64,000 bases of DNA, taken from Coriobacteriaceae bacterium AM113-163 (GTDB lineage: Bacteria > Actinomycetota > Coriobacteriia > Coriobacteriales > Coriobacteriaceae). The position numbers and the translations under genes are program-made. The notes beneath the pieces were generated by a model that worked only from the letters and a program-made list of their open reading frames with translations, was not told where the DNA came from and made no database searches. Location: the NCBI GenBank assembly GCA_027673765.1, contig JAQDWB010000006.1, forward strand, positions 1 through 64,000, in the 5' to 3' direction. This document shows, in pieces, positions 1 through 8,556 of this stretch; within the stretch, counting starts at the first letter, position 1; each line of letters opens with the position of its first letter.

Positions 1-224
1 CCGGGGGCGGGAATCGCGCACTCCATATTTTGTTCACAAATGAATAGGTCCCTCAGTCACGTCACTGAGGTTATAACTGAAGCATCAGCTTCTGATATTG
101 GCGGTGACCAGCTGGTTTATAGATGTTGAGGCATCGGTCATCTCTGGAGCGCCACTTTACTCCAAAAGCATCGGTTATTTGTTTCCCGTCGGTAAAAGGC
201 AGGTTTTGTTCGCCAAGCGTTCCT

Positions 225-331
225 ATATATAGAAGTTCGGGTTCGAACCGTGCATCGGTAACAAAAAAGCGACCAGCCGGAGCCGATCGCTTTCTATTCT
301 ATGCTGGAGCATCCAGAGGGGTTCTTCCGAA
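225..331 (-). repeat. Decayed tRNA-tail module (inverted T-arm, terminator, tRNA 3'-end relic)
   Basis: An inverted T-arm copy (GGGTTCGAACC, about 239-249) is followed by a terminator-like hairpin (263-293) and then by a degenerate tRNA 3' end (about 302-331). The order and sequence match the intact unit next to tRNA-Lys at 1400-1480, including the linker TATTCTATG. It therefore looks like an old copy of the tRNA-Lys downstream unit. The rest of 1-476 has no convincing gene. A palindrome CCTCAGT/ACTGAGG lies at about 51-70. Confidence 0.5.
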
Positions 332-476
332 CTCATTTTCTCGCTGCCATTCATGCTTTCGAAGCATCTTTCTACAGCCCTCGTTGTCTATCCTCGTATC
401 TCACAGGTCTTCCGGAAATTCACAAGCAGTCTTAGGGTCAATTTAGTTCTGCTTTCAGAGACTTGTTTGAGAGTTT

Positions 477-1274
477 TTAAAGACAGTTCAAAACAATAAG
501 TGAGACACCATAAAGCAGAGCAAGATGAGCCGGATAGAAAATGTAGAAGAAATATTTGAGCTTCAGCCCTCGCTTGCCATTATAAAGATTGATAAGCAGC
601 AACGAAACGACCGCGGCAGCAACATCAGGATTAAATATATTAGCTGTAGCAAACTCAAATCCGCCGCCAACTATATGGCATGACGAAAGGAGCACTGCGC
701 ATACTGCAGCAAAGAACATCTTGGCCTTGCTGTCGTGGAATAAATAGAATGCAGCCACAAGCAGAATGCCATACACACCGCCATCTAGTTTAGTGTATTC
801 AGCTGCCAGTGCTGTCAAAACAATCAGAGCAGTTTCTGCGATGTACCTCTTCCATTTTGAAAGGCTTTGTATCTTTTCCAGAATTATCAAGAAGACCAAG
901 CAAAGCAGGAGCTCACACATAACATTTTGTTGCCGAAGGTCAAATAGTTGCCCGGTTTGAACGAAATCGTATATGGGCTCCGCAATGATTGCGAAGACAA
1001 GCATATTTCGCAGGTACCTCTTTATGTCATGAGTATGCAAAAATCCCTCAACTATCAAAAAGCAAAATAAGGGAAATGCAATCCTGCCAAGAACATGAAG
1101 CACATCCGAAGCCTCGCTTAGAATCGCCCACTGTTCGTCTGATATCTGATTGTACGATGCGTGAGTCATGATTCCATTGGTCAGGACGATCCTGCTTACA
1201 TGATCGAGAACCATCGAAATGGCCGCTATTATCTTTAATGTGCTGCCGCTAATTCCGTATCTATTTGTTTTCAT
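477..1274 (-). CDS. TraX-like integral membrane protein
   Basis: A 265-residue multi-pass membrane protein of the TraX family. The family is named for the F-pilin acetylase, but chromosomal homologues are mostly uncharacterised. Family-like features are the N-terminal LKIIAAISMVLDH segment, the core LGRIAFPLFCFLIVEGFLHT around residues 61-80, and repeated hydrophobic helices to the C terminus. The ATG has an AAGGA site seven bases upstream. The gene sits just downstream of the tRNA-Lys relic at 1291-1332, and another decayed copy of the tRNA-tail unit lies beyond its 3' end. It is thus bracketed by tRNA-derived repeats and may have arrived as a small tRNA-linked insertion. No transfer genes accompany it, so a role in conjugation is not supported here. 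Confidence 0.75.
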   Translation of the reverse strand: MKTNRYGISGSTLKIIAAISMVLDHVSRIVLTNGIMTHASYNQISDEQWAILSEASDVLHVLGRIAFPLFCFLIVEGFLHTHDIKRYLRNMLVFAIIAEPIYDFVQTGQLFDLRQQNVMCELLLCLVFLIILEKIQSLSKWKRYIAETALIVLTALAAEYTKLDGGVYGILLVAAFYLFHDSKAKMFFAAVCAVLLSSCHIVGGGFEFATANIFNPDVAAAVVSLLLINLYNGKRGLKLKYFFYIFYPAHLALLYGVSLIVLNCL

Positions 1275-1290
1275 TTCGTTTTCCTTTCTT

Positions 1291-1332
1291 TGGGTGGGCC
1301 GTCAGAGGTTCGGCCTGCTCTGCAGACGGCCG
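1291..1332 (-). pseudogene. Shrunken tRNA-Lys relic
   Basis: Read on the minus strand, this 42-base segment keeps the tRNA-Lys acceptor stem (GGCCGTC pairing with GACGGCC). It also keeps part of the D-arm (GCAGAGCAGG) and the 3' end ACGGCCCACC, but lacks the anticodon arm and most of the T-arm. It lies about 140 bases downstream of the intact tRNA-Lys. It reads as an internally deleted duplicate rather than a functional tRNA. Confidence 0.6.
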
Positions 1333-1417
1333 CTGCGGCGCTTCGCGCCTTGCGCGCTGCGCTGGCAAACGCTCACGCGTTTACTCAGCTCCGCGCCCTT
1401 TCGGGTTCGAACCCGCG
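1333..1417 (-). repeat. tRNA-associated hairpin module (tRNA-Lys copy)
   Basis: A GC-rich chain of short palindromes ends in AAACGC/GCGTTT, then AGCTCCGCGCCC, then an inverted T-arm GGGTTCGAACCC (1403-1414). Homologous units lie beside tRNA-Gly (16497-16760) and tRNA-Ser (54289-54428). All share CTGCGCT-, CGCTC- and GGGTTCGA-containing segments. Confidence 0.65.
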
Positions 1418-1427
1418 TCGCGGCAAC

Positions 1428-1459
1428 AAAAAAGCGGCCGGCATCCGCCAGTCGCTTTT
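1428..1459 (-). terminator. tRNA-Lys terminator
   Basis: On the minus strand a GC-rich hairpin (AAAGCG/CGCTTT outer stem with an inner GGC/GCC) is followed by six T residues, directly downstream of tRNA-Lys. Confidence 0.85.
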
Positions 1460-1467
1460 CCATTCTA

Positions 1468-1543
1468 TGGTGGGCCGTCAGGGGTTCGAACCCTGGACCT
1501 TGGGATTAAAAGTCCCCTGCTCTGCCAGCTGAGCTAACGGCCC
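1468..1543 (-). tRNA. tRNA-Lys (TTT)
   Basis: A 76-base cloverleaf with encoded CCA. The acceptor stem is GGGCCGT/ACGGCCC, the anticodon loop CTTTTAA reads TTT, and the T-arm is CAGGGTTCGAACCCTG. A promoter lies upstream and a terminator downstream, with relics of its own 3' end beyond that. Confidence 0.97.
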
Positions 1544-1552
1544 GCGGGTGGC

Positions 1553-1581
1553 ATTGTACCACGGTCTGGGACTATTCCCAA
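1553..1581 (-). promoter_or_regulatory. Promoter of tRNA-Lys
   Basis: On the minus strand TTGGGA (1576-1581) and TACAAT (1553-1558) are separated by 17 bases, ten bases before the tRNA. The -35 overlaps the 3' end of the aminopeptidase gene. Confidence 0.6.
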
Positions 1582-2852
1582 CTCCATTGGCCGTTCTGGA
1601 AAATCACAACTTCACGTCCATCAGGCGTAATGCCCGTAATATCGATGTCGTCCGTGCCAATCATAAAATCGACGTGCGTGCTCGAGACGTTAACGCCATG
1701 CTCCAGGAGCTCTTCCTTGGACATGTCATACCCACCCTCGATGCATTCGGGGAAACCGACACCTAGCGCGAGATGGCAGCTAGCGTTCTCGTCATAGAGC
1801 GTATCGTAGAACAGTACGCCACTTTCGCGGATCGGCGTGTTCTTGGAGATGAGCGCGACCTCTCCCAGGTGAGCAGCGCCCTCGTCAGTATCGATGATGC
1901 TTGCGAGCGTTGCCTTGCCCACACGGGCATCGTAGTCCACTACGCGGCCGCCCTCAAACTTAATCCAAAAATCGTCGACCTTATTGCCATGGTGGATGAG
2001 CGGCATGGCCGAGTACACGATACCGTCGGCGCGCATGCGATCGGGCGAAGTGAAGACTTCCTCGGTGGGAATGTTGGGGAAGAAGGGGTGCCCTTCGGGC
2101 GTCTTGCCCTTGCCGCCGGCCCACTCGTGACCTTTCGTCATGCCAATCGTCAGATCGGTTCCATTTGCCGCGGCGTAATGCAGGTAGTCGAAACGATTGT
2201 CGTTCAGAAAACGCAGGTTCTTTTCGAATGCGGCGTCATGGAGTTCCCAGTCGCTCTCTGGGTCCTGGCCATCGGCGCGCGCGGTGTGCAGAATCGCATT
2301 CCACAGCTTATAGATTGCAACCTCATCGGCGTCTCCCGGGAACACCTCGTGCGCCCAAGCCACGACCGGAGCGCCGGCGATGCACCACGGATTGATGTTG
2401 TAATCCAGTCCACGGCGGAAAACTTTGCATTGCGTATTCCTCGCCTTGGATGCCGCGGCCGGCTTGGCTGGATCGATGCCCTTGAGGGCTGCAGGATCCG
2501 CACCCTCAATAAAGATAAAGCAGGCGCCATCCTGGGCCAGGGAATCCAACTGCAGGCGCTTCCACTCGGGCGTCTGCTCAAAATAGCTTTTATCGACATG
2601 CTCGTACGTGAGCCTCGTCACGGCATCATCGGCCCAAATGACCGTCACGTGGCCAGCGCCGGCGGCATAAGCCTCCGCGACCACCACGCGGGCAAAAGGC
2701 GCGCACTCGACCGGAGACTGAACGACAACCTCCTGGCCGGGCTTGACGTTTACGCCTTTGCGGACAACCAGGCGCGCATAGTTTTTAATCTTGGGCTCCA
2801 GGGCCTTCATGCCCTCCAGAGCTTCTTCGACCGTCAGGGCAGCTCGAATCAT
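1572..2852 (-). CDS. M29-family aminopeptidase (AmpS/PepS type)
   Basis: A metal-dependent exopeptidase of about 426 residues, cytoplasmic, removing N-terminal amino acids from peptides. Family hallmarks are the early RKGVNVKPGQEVVVQ segment, the mid-protein NLRFLNDNRFDYLHY and GTDLTIGM stretch, and the C-terminal catalytic region. That region has PTEEVFTSPDR, LALG..FPECIEGG and a terminal STHVDFMIGT..DITG. These contain the conserved Glu/His/Asp metal ligands of M29. The length fits the family. The start is placed at the internal ATG at 2852, because GGAG precedes it by about six bases; the ATG four codons earlier has no such site. The gene is single, with no partner genes. Confidence 0.92.
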   Translation of the reverse strand: MIRAALTVEEALEGMKALEPKIKNYARLVVRKGVNVKPGQEVVVQSPVECAPFARVVVAEAYAAGAGHVTVIWADDAVTRLTYEHVDKSYFEQTPEWKRLQLDSLAQDGACFIFIEGADPAALKGIDPAKPAAASKARNTQCKVFRRGLDYNINPWCIAGAPVVAWAHEVFPGDADEVAIYKLWNAILHTARADGQDPESDWELHDAAFEKNLRFLNDNRFDYLHYAAANGTDLTIGMTKGHEWAGGKGKTPEGHPFFPNIPTEEVFTSPDRMRADGIVYSAMPLIHHGNKVDDFWIKFEGGRVVDYDARVGKATLASIIDTDEGAAHLGEVALISKNTPIRESGVLFYDTLYDENASCHLALGVGFPECIEGGYDMSKEELLEHGVNVSSTHVDFMIGTDDIDITGITPDGREVVIFQNGQWSWE

Positions 2853-2941
2853 GTGCCACTCCATCTATCTATAGGACAATAATAAGGCGCGCCGCAAAAA
2901 CGACACGCCTTATATCTTAGCGATAAGTGTGAATGCAAACG

Positions 2942-3517
2942 CTACTTCTTCTTGGAGTCCTTTTTATCCTCCTCGGCAGCTGCGCGCTCGATAAGAGCGT
3001 TGAGCTTGTTCTCGGACATGCCCTCGGCCTGCGCGCGATACATGTTACGCAAGGGACGAATACGAACGAAGTCGTAGATAAAGTCACCCAGGATGATGAC
3101 ATAGGACAAAACGATGCCGACCATCTGAACAGGACTGGACACCGTGCCGCCGGGAGCGAAGTAGAGCGAAGCCCCGATTGCCACGACGAGCACCATGCCG
3201 ATAGCGAGCACAGCCCACCAAATACGGCGGCGCTTGGTGTAGTCCTCATCCTGCTTGAGAAGGATATTCGACACCGTGTAGATGCGGTCCTCGCGGGCGC
3301 GCTGCTTAGCCTTGCGGGCGCGCTTCTCCTCTTTAGAGAGGCCCTCGAGGTTCTCGCCCTTCTCGAGCTCTTTGCGGCGTGCCTTAGACGAAGCCGGCAC
3401 GACGCGGACAGAGCTCGCTGCCTGACGGGCAGGCTTAGCAGATGCGGCGGACTTGCGCGCAACCCCGGTAACCTCGTGGGATTGCGTGCGCTTGTTCGTG
3501 GCGCTACGGGTACTCAC
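2942..3517 (-). CDS. Conserved hypothetical two-helix membrane protein
   Basis: A 191-residue protein without a recognisable catalytic domain. The first ~90 residues are strongly basic and rich in Ala, Ser, Lys and Arg. Two hydrophobic helices follow (IWWAVLAIGMVLVVAIGASLYF and VQMVGIVLSYVIILGDFIYDFV), separated by a short outside loop, then a charged Lys/Glu tail. Translation probably begins at the GTG directly after the purC stop codon. The AAGGAG lies inside the last codons of purC, so the two genes are likely translationally coupled. The function is unknown; the coupling suggests only co-expression. Confidence 0.75.
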   Translation of the reverse strand: MSTRSATNKRTQSHEVTGVARKSAASAKPARQAASSVRVVPASSKARRKELEKGENLEGLSKEEKRARKAKQRAREDRIYTVSNILLKQDEDYTKRRRIWWAVLAIGMVLVVAIGASLYFAPGGTVSSPVQMVGIVLSYVIILGDFIYDFVRIRPLRNMYRAQAEGMSENKLNALIERAAAEEDKKDSKKK

Positions 3518-4405
3518 TTATGCGTTCTCCTTCATGCTTGTGAACTGGGAGCCCGTGATGATCTGGAAGGCCTCGCGATAGCGCTCGGACGTGCCATCGA
3601 TGACCTCGGCGGGCAGGTGCGGGGTCTCCCCCGTCATATCCCAGTTGGCCTTGAGCCAATTGCGGACGAATTGTTTGTCGTAGCTGGGCTGGATCTTGCC
3701 CTCCTCGTAGCTGGCAGCAGGCCAGAAACGGCTGGAATCGGGCGTGAGGCACTCGTCGATCAGCGTGACCTTGCCATCGATGACACCAAACTCGAACTTG
3801 GTGTCGGCAATGATGATGCCACGGGTCGCGGCGTACTCGGCAGCGGCCTTGTAGATCTTGAGGGAAAGGTCGCGAATCTGCGTGGCGATGTCCTCGCCCA
3901 CGATCTCGCAGCAACGCTCGAACGAGATGTTCTCGTCGTGGTCACCGATCTCGGCCTTCGTGGACGGCGTGAACAGCGGCTCAGGAAGCTTGGAAGCCTC
4001 GGTCAGGCCCTCAGGCAGCTGGATGCCGCAGACGGTGCCGTTCTCGTCGTAGGTCTTCTTGCCCGAACCGGTCAGATAGCCGCGGACGATGCACTCGATA
4101 GGAATCGTCTGGGCCTTCTTAACCAGCATGGCGCGGCCGGCGAGGTAGTCACGATACTCAGCAAACTCCTCAGGGAAATCCGCCGGGTCGATGGAAACGA
4201 GGTGGTTGGGAACGATGTCGGCAAACTTATCGAACCAGAATGCCGAGATGCGGTTGAGCACCTCTCCCTTAAACGGAATCTCGTCGGGAAGAATGAAGTC
4301 GAACGCAGAAATGCGGTCGGTGGCGACCATCAGCAGGTTTTCACCGGCATCGTAGATATCACGAACCTTGCCACGGGAATCTGGACGACGCTCCATCGTT
4401 GTCAC
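3518..4405 (-). CDS. purC: SAICAR synthetase (phosphoribosylaminoimidazole-succinocarboxamide synthase)
   Basis: This enzyme joins aspartate to CAIR using ATP in de novo purine synthesis. Recognisable family segments are GKVRDIYD, DRISAFDFILPDEIPFKGE, the substrate-binding VRGYLTGSG, and the C-terminal EFGVIDGKVTLIDECLTPDSSRFWP. The length is about 295 residues, as in the longer bacterial form. I place the start at GTG 4405, which has AAGGAG eight bases upstream; an upstream in-frame GTG at 4414 overlaps that same site. purB lies 11 kb away, and purA and purD are on the other side of the origin, so the pathway is dispersed here. Confidence 0.96.
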   Translation of the reverse strand: MTTMERRPDSRGKVRDIYDAGENLLMVATDRISAFDFILPDEIPFKGEVLNRISAFWFDKFADIVPNHLVSIDPADFPEEFAEYRDYLAGRAMLVKKAQTIPIECIVRGYLTGSGKKTYDENGTVCGIQLPEGLTEASKLPEPLFTPSTKAEIGDHDENISFERCCEIVGEDIATQIRDLSLKIYKAAAEYAATRGIIIADTKFEFGVIDGKVTLIDECLTPDSSRFWPAASYEEGKIQPSYDKQFVRNWLKANWDMTGETPHLPAEVIDGTSERYREAFQIITGSQFTSMKENA

Positions 4406-4514
4406 GTGAGTCACTCCTTACCAAAATACGACAGTAATGCGGGTTCTTTCCCGCACGTTTTCGCAAACTCGGAGCGGCAGGGACGAAACCCCTCCTTCAC
4501 CGAATAGCGAAAAG

Positions 4515-6080
4515 CTAGTGCTCCATTGTAGTAGATGCCGCGTCCGCCGTGTGCTCGCGAGGCAGATGAATTGTAAAAGTCGTACCCTTTCCAAGCTCCG
4601 ACTCCACGGAAATGTAGCCATGATGGCGCTCGACGATTTGTTTAGTCACGGCGAGGCCCACGCCCAGGCCACCCGCCTCGCGGGCGCGACTGGCGTCGGC
4701 ACGCCAAAAACGACCAAAGATGCGCGACAGATCGTCCTTGGCAATACCGATGCCGGTATCCGAAACGGCAATACTGACATGCTTGCGGTCACTGAGCACC
4801 GACACCACGACCCAACCGCCCTCGGGGGTGTAGCGCATGGCGTTGCTCATGAGATTGATGACGCACTGCGTGATCATGTCGGGATCGGCCTCGACGACAT
4901 CGTCGTGACCCTGGGTTTCATCTGCAAAGCGCAAGCGCAGATCGCGGTCAACAAACAGGCGCTCCTGAGCGTTGACGATGGAACGCACGAAGGGAACCAT
5001 GTCCACCGGCTCAAGGTTGAGCGGCGCTGTGCTGTTTTCCATGCGCGATAGATCGAGCATCTGCTGCACCAGACGGGCCAGGCGACGTGTCTCGGATGCA
5101 ACGGTTTCCAGATGCTCATCGTCGGTGGGATACACGCCGTCCTGCATGGCCTCGACCGTTGCAAGCATGGCCATAAGCGGCGTGCGAAGCTCGTGCGCGA
5201 CATCCGAGGTCAGGCGCTTTTCGTGCTTCATGTCCTTCTCGAGCGAGGTGGCCATCTCGTCAAAGGTCTCACCCAGTTGATCGATTTCGTCATCGCCACG
5301 CAAGCCCGTGCGAGCGGACAGATCGCCATCGCGAATTTGTTTGGCCGTGCTGGTAATACGATGAATCGGCTTGGTGAGCATACGCGACATGAACGATCCG
5401 ATAACGACCGAGATACAGACTGCAACAACCGCGGCAAGGGCCATGGCGTTAAAGGTCTTCTCTCTAAACGCAGAATCTGCCTTGGTGAGCAGAGCATCGG
5501 AGCCGATGGCCCATAGCTTTACCTGTCCGACATGCTGGCCGGAAGGCGTTATGATTTCGACATTGGCCACGCTATCGGAGTCGGTGGGCGCCGACGAAAC
5601 CGGGCTATGCGAGGCCTTTTTACCGCTCGAGCTGCGAGACGCCGATTCGCTCTCGCGCACATCGGCAGTCGCACTTGCCGAAGGCCACGAGTCGTCATAG
5701 ACAACAACGCCCTTTTTATTGACGACCTGCATGCCCAAATCGTCGGACACCAAACTCGATGTCGCGACCGTGCGCAGCTCGCCCGCAGTCCAATTGCCGT
5801 TTTCCTCGTACGACGTCGCAAGCTTTTCGGCTGCGGAATTTGCGATTTCGACGATATTGGAGCGCGTGTAATCCGAAAAGACCGTGCCCCACACAACAGA
5901 GACAACGCCCACCAGCACCAATACCGTCATGAGCGACGTCAGGGCAAAAGCCAAGGCCATGCGCGAGGGATAGCTCATCGTTGGCCGTGAATCGGAACGA
6001 GGCGTGTTCCAGCTAGCCTTGGAACCCGCCTCGTTCTCCTGCTTATGCTTTTGCCCGATTTCAAAGCGCGCAGGTGTCAT
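4515..6080 (-). CDS. Sensor histidine kinase (HAMP/HisKA/HATPase)
   Basis: A membrane sensor kinase of 521 residues, partner of the regulator immediately upstream. A helix at about 42-66 and another at about 212-233 bound a Ser-rich extracellular sensor region. HAMP (about 234-286) is followed by the H-box with His296 in SDVAHELRTPL. The N-box is INLMSNAMRY (Asn413), the G1 box is DTGIGI (441-446), and the G2 box is GGLGVGLAV. The ATG at 6080 has AAAGGA eight bases upstream. Only 12 bases separate it from the regulator stop, so they form an operon. The architecture resembles the BaeS/CpxA/PhoR-like group; the signal sensed cannot be told from sequence. Confidence 0.95.
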   Translation of the reverse strand: MTPARFEIGQKHKQENEAGSKASWNTPRSDSRPTMSYPSRMALAFALTSLMTVLVLVGVVSVVWGTVFSDYTRSNIVEIANSAAEKLATSYEENGNWTAGELRTVATSSLVSDDLGMQVVNKKGVVVYDDSWPSASATADVRESESASRSSSGKKASHSPVSSAPTDSDSVANVEIITPSGQHVGQVKLWAIGSDALLTKADSAFREKTFNAMALAAVVAVCISVVIGSFMSRMLTKPIHRITSTAKQIRDGDLSARTGLRGDDEIDQLGETFDEMATSLEKDMKHEKRLTSDVAHELRTPLMAMLATVEAMQDGVYPTDDEHLETVASETRRLARLVQQMLDLSRMENSTAPLNLEPVDMVPFVRSIVNAQERLFVDRDLRLRFADETQGHDDVVEADPDMITQCVINLMSNAMRYTPEGGWVVVSVLSDRKHVSIAVSDTGIGIAKDDLSRIFGRFWRADASRAREAGGLGVGLAVTKQIVERHHGYISVESELGKGTTFTIHLPREHTADAASTTMEH

Positions 6081-6092
6081 ATGTGATTTCCT

Positions 6093-6815
6093 TTATTTCT
6101 CGTCCGACTTATCGGTCTTGGTCGGAGCCTCGAAGCGGTAGCCGACACCGTGAACGGTGTAGAGCCACTTGGGCTTCTTGGGGTCGTCGCCCAGCTTGGC
6201 GCGAAGGTTCTTCACGTGGCTGTCGATGGTGCGCTCATAGCCCTCAAAGTCGTAGCCGAGCACCTTCTCGACCAGCTCCATGCGGTTGTAGACGCGACCG
6301 GGGTGACGGGCAAGCGTGGTGAGCAGCTTAAACTCGGAAGCCGTCAGGTCGACTTCCTTGCCCTCGACCAAAATCTTGTGGCCCGAGATATCGATGACCA
6401 GATCGCCGAAGTCGAGTACCTCGACGGCTGGCTCGTCGGCCTGATGGGCACGGCGGAACAAGGCGCGTACGCGCGCGACAAGCTCGCGCGGCGAGAACGG
6501 CTTAATCAGATAGTCGTCGGCGCCGAGCTCAAGACCGATAATACGGTCCTCGATCTCGCCCTTGGCAGTCAGCATGATGATGGGGACATCCGAGGTATCG
6601 CGAATGGTGCGGCAAACGCGCTCGCCGGGGATCTTGGGGAGCATAAGGTCAAGCACGACCAGGTCAAACTGATGCTTCTCGAACTCCTCGATCGCGGACT
6701 GGCCGTCGCCGACACCCACAACCCAGTAGCCTTCGCGCTCGAGATAGGCAGCGACGGCGTCACGGATTGCCTTCTCATCCTCGACCAGCAGAATCTTTTT
6801 TGCATCTGAAGCCAT
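6093..6815 (-). CDS. OmpR/PhoB-family response regulator
   Basis: A receiver domain with phospho-acceptor Asp56 (VVLDLMLP), the acidic pair EDE near residue 12, Thr83 and Lys105 (LIKPF). It is followed by a winged-helix DNA-binding domain ending in TIDSHVKNLRAKLGDDPKKP and YTVHGVGYRF. It should be phosphorylated by the downstream kinase and control transcription. The start is ATG 6815 with a G-rich ribosome site (AGGGGGG). An upstream TTG adds seven residues without a better site. The full length, about 240 residues, is typical. Confidence 0.96.
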   Translation of the reverse strand: MASDAKKILLVEDEKAIRDAVAAYLEREGYWVVGVGDGQSAIEEFEKHQFDLVVLDLMLPKIPGERVCRTIRDTSDVPIIMLTAKGEIEDRIIGLELGADDYLIKPFSPRELVARVRALFRRAHQADEPAVEVLDFGDLVIDISGHKILVEGKEVDLTASEFKLLTTLARHPGRVYNRMELVEKVLGYDFEGYERTIDSHVKNLRAKLGDDPKKPKWLYTVHGVGYRFEAPTKTDKSDEK

Positions 6816-6968
6816 AACACGGCCCCCCTGTCTCAATCAGCTAAGAACAAGCCCATTTTAACGCACCTGAGCCCGCCGGATGCCACTATGACGCGGCAGC
6901 TCGGCGGGCGGTACTCACAATTACAACGCGTTTATTCCCCTGTTGGCGCCTTTTTAACCCCTCTAAGC

Positions 6969-8180
6969 TTAAAGAGAGAATAGGCGTGCGGTGACCGTCT
7001 CGGGTATACCCTGGCTGTTGCGCACCGTGGCGTACGTAAGGAATGAGTCCGATTTTCCCGCCGTAGCTGGATAATCGCCATACTCCAAAGCACGGTCGGG
7101 CGACAGCAGCGAGCCATAGGTCTTGGCAGAGGTGTCGATCAGGAAATGCGATGCCTGCACCTTAACAAGGTATTTATTCTTCTTGCCAGCCGCACATGCG
7201 AGCGGCTCGCGTGACAGGAAGAGGTACGGCCCTCCCTCATTACCGATATACGTGCCCATATTGCCCAAGCTGCCCACGCCACTATAGGTCGCCTCGATAG
7301 AAAACACGAAGGTATCGCCCATATATACGGCCTCGAAAGGCGAGACTGACGAGGGAAGGACTAGCTGGGCACGTTTGGTGTTGTTGCCGTCGGTCAGATC
7401 GATTGCCGTTATGCCGTAGTAGACACCCTCGTCGTTGCGGACACGCGGCGAGATGGTCAAAATGCCGTCGCTCGCACGCGGGGCCGATGCAAAGCGGCCC
7501 GTCGATTTCCAAATTGTCTCGGCCTTGGATTCATCAAGCGAGCGACGATAGCAAAACGAATCACTACTCGTTTTATTGCCGCCTGCCGAAGGCATTTTAT
7601 ACCAGATGACTGATGACCCGAACGCCGTAAACAGTGGCGGATCATAGTCCTTGCCACCCCGATCGAGCTCAACCACGTCGCCAGAGAGCGAAGCGCCCGA
7701 CAGATTTTGAGCGTAGAGCTTCCACGATGAATTGGCAAAGTTCATCTCGACCCACGCGAACACGCCATCACCCGCGCGAACGTCGTAAAACGCATAACCG
7801 GTTCCCTCAACGGGATCCTCGATAAGTGTGGTAAGCGAGCCATCGCCCAGGTTGAGCACACCAAGCGTATTGGCATGCAGGGCAGAAGCAGGCGCCATCA
7901 TCGCGGCAGCATAGTCGCCATCGCAGTAGTACAGCAGCGTGCCCAGCGGCAGCGTCCACGAGGCCGCAGGCTCAAGATCGATATCGACAGCTTCGTACTC
8001 ATCAGTGATCGAGACAATCTTCGAATCGTCCTTGATAACCTGCGGCTCGCCGGCGGCATCGTCGCTGGTACCCGTTTTTTTCGAGCAACCGGCAAGCACC
8101 GTGGCAGCGCCCGCGGCAGCACCGCCGAGCACAAAGCCACGGCGCGATATTCCATTCTTGATGTGGTCGGCGATACCCAT
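6969..8180 (-). CDS. Tat-exported lipoprotein, propeller-like, unknown function
   Basis: About 403 residues. A twin-arginine signal (SRRGFVLGG, Arg13-Arg14) runs into a lipobox LAGC with Cys32, so it is probably exported folded and lipid-anchored outside the membrane. The body has repeated short beta-rich units with aromatic/Asp-Gly turns (GDGVFAWVEMN, GSSVIWYKMP, GDTFVFSIEAT). These suggest a beta-propeller-like fold, but no named family is recognised. The ATG overlaps the upstream stop codon (TAATG), indicating translational coupling with the small TSCPD protein. Tat export hints at a folded or cofactor-containing protein, though no cofactor motif is visible. Confidence 0.8.
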   Translation of the reverse strand: MGIADHIKNGISRRGFVLGGAAAGAATVLAGCSKKTGTSDDAAGEPQVIKDDSKIVSITDEYEAVDIDLEPAASWTLPLGTLLYYCDGDYAAAMMAPASALHANTLGVLNLGDGSLTTLIEDPVEGTGYAFYDVRAGDGVFAWVEMNFANSSWKLYAQNLSGASLSGDVVELDRGGKDYDPPLFTAFGSSVIWYKMPSAGGNKTSSDSFCYRRSLDESKAETIWKSTGRFASAPRASDGILTISPRVRNDEGVYYGITAIDLTDGNNTKRAQLVLPSSVSPFEAVYMGDTFVFSIEATYSGVGSLGNMGTYIGNEGGPYLFLSREPLACAAGKKNKYLVKVQASHFLIDTSAKTYGSLLSPDRALEYGDYPATAGKSDSFLTYATVRNSQGIPETVTARLFSL

Positions 8181-8443
8181 TAGGCGATCTCGGCGCGAGC
8201 GGCCTCGATAGCGCGCGTAAGCTGATCGGCGCAAGAGGTCTTTTTCATACCGCAGGTATTACCGGCGAGAACCTCGATTACGCGATCGGCAGGAACACCC
8301 TCGACCAGCTTGGAGATTGCCTTGAGATTGCCGTCACAGCCGCCGGTAAACTCAACGCCCAGCACCTTATTGCCGTCATCGGAAAGGTCAAGGTGAATAT
8401 TGCGAGAGCATACACCCTGAGGCTTGTAGTCAAAACTAATCAT
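8180..8443 (-). CDS. TSCPD-domain small protein (TIGR03905-like)
   Basis: An 87-residue Cys-containing protein matching the TSCPD-domain family found alone or at the C terminus of some ribonucleotide reductases. Visible features are YKPQGVCSRNI, FTGGCDGNLKAISKLVEG and NTCGMKKTSCADQLTRAI. The four cysteines could bind a metal such as zinc. The function of stand-alone members is not established. The gene ends within the start codon of the Tat lipoprotein gene, so the two are co-translated. ATG 8443 is preceded by an AGGGGAT-type site. Confidence 0.85.
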   Translation of the reverse strand: MISFDYKPQGVCSRNIHLDLSDDGNKVLGVEFTGGCDGNLKAISKLVEGVPADRVIEVLAGNTCGMKKTSCADQLTRAIEAARAEIA

Positions 8444-8556
8444 TGAGATCCCCTCTCAGAAAGAAATTTCAGACGTCTATTATCCCCGCCTGGGCCGACT
8501 TATGATCGCAAGCACCGATTCAACATCCTACGATGCGTGGACTCGTGGGGGCAAGA

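Noticed and set aside
123..446. 107-codon frame near the left edge
   Set aside because: Overlaps the decayed tRNA-tail unit, with no ribosome site or protein-like composition.
1773..2882. 369-codon open frame on the plus strand opposite the aminopeptidase gene
   Set aside because: Shadow of a high-GC coding strand; no ribosome site or family features.
2933..4507. 524-codon plus-strand frame opposite purC and the membrane protein
   Set aside because: Antisense shadow of clearly real genes.
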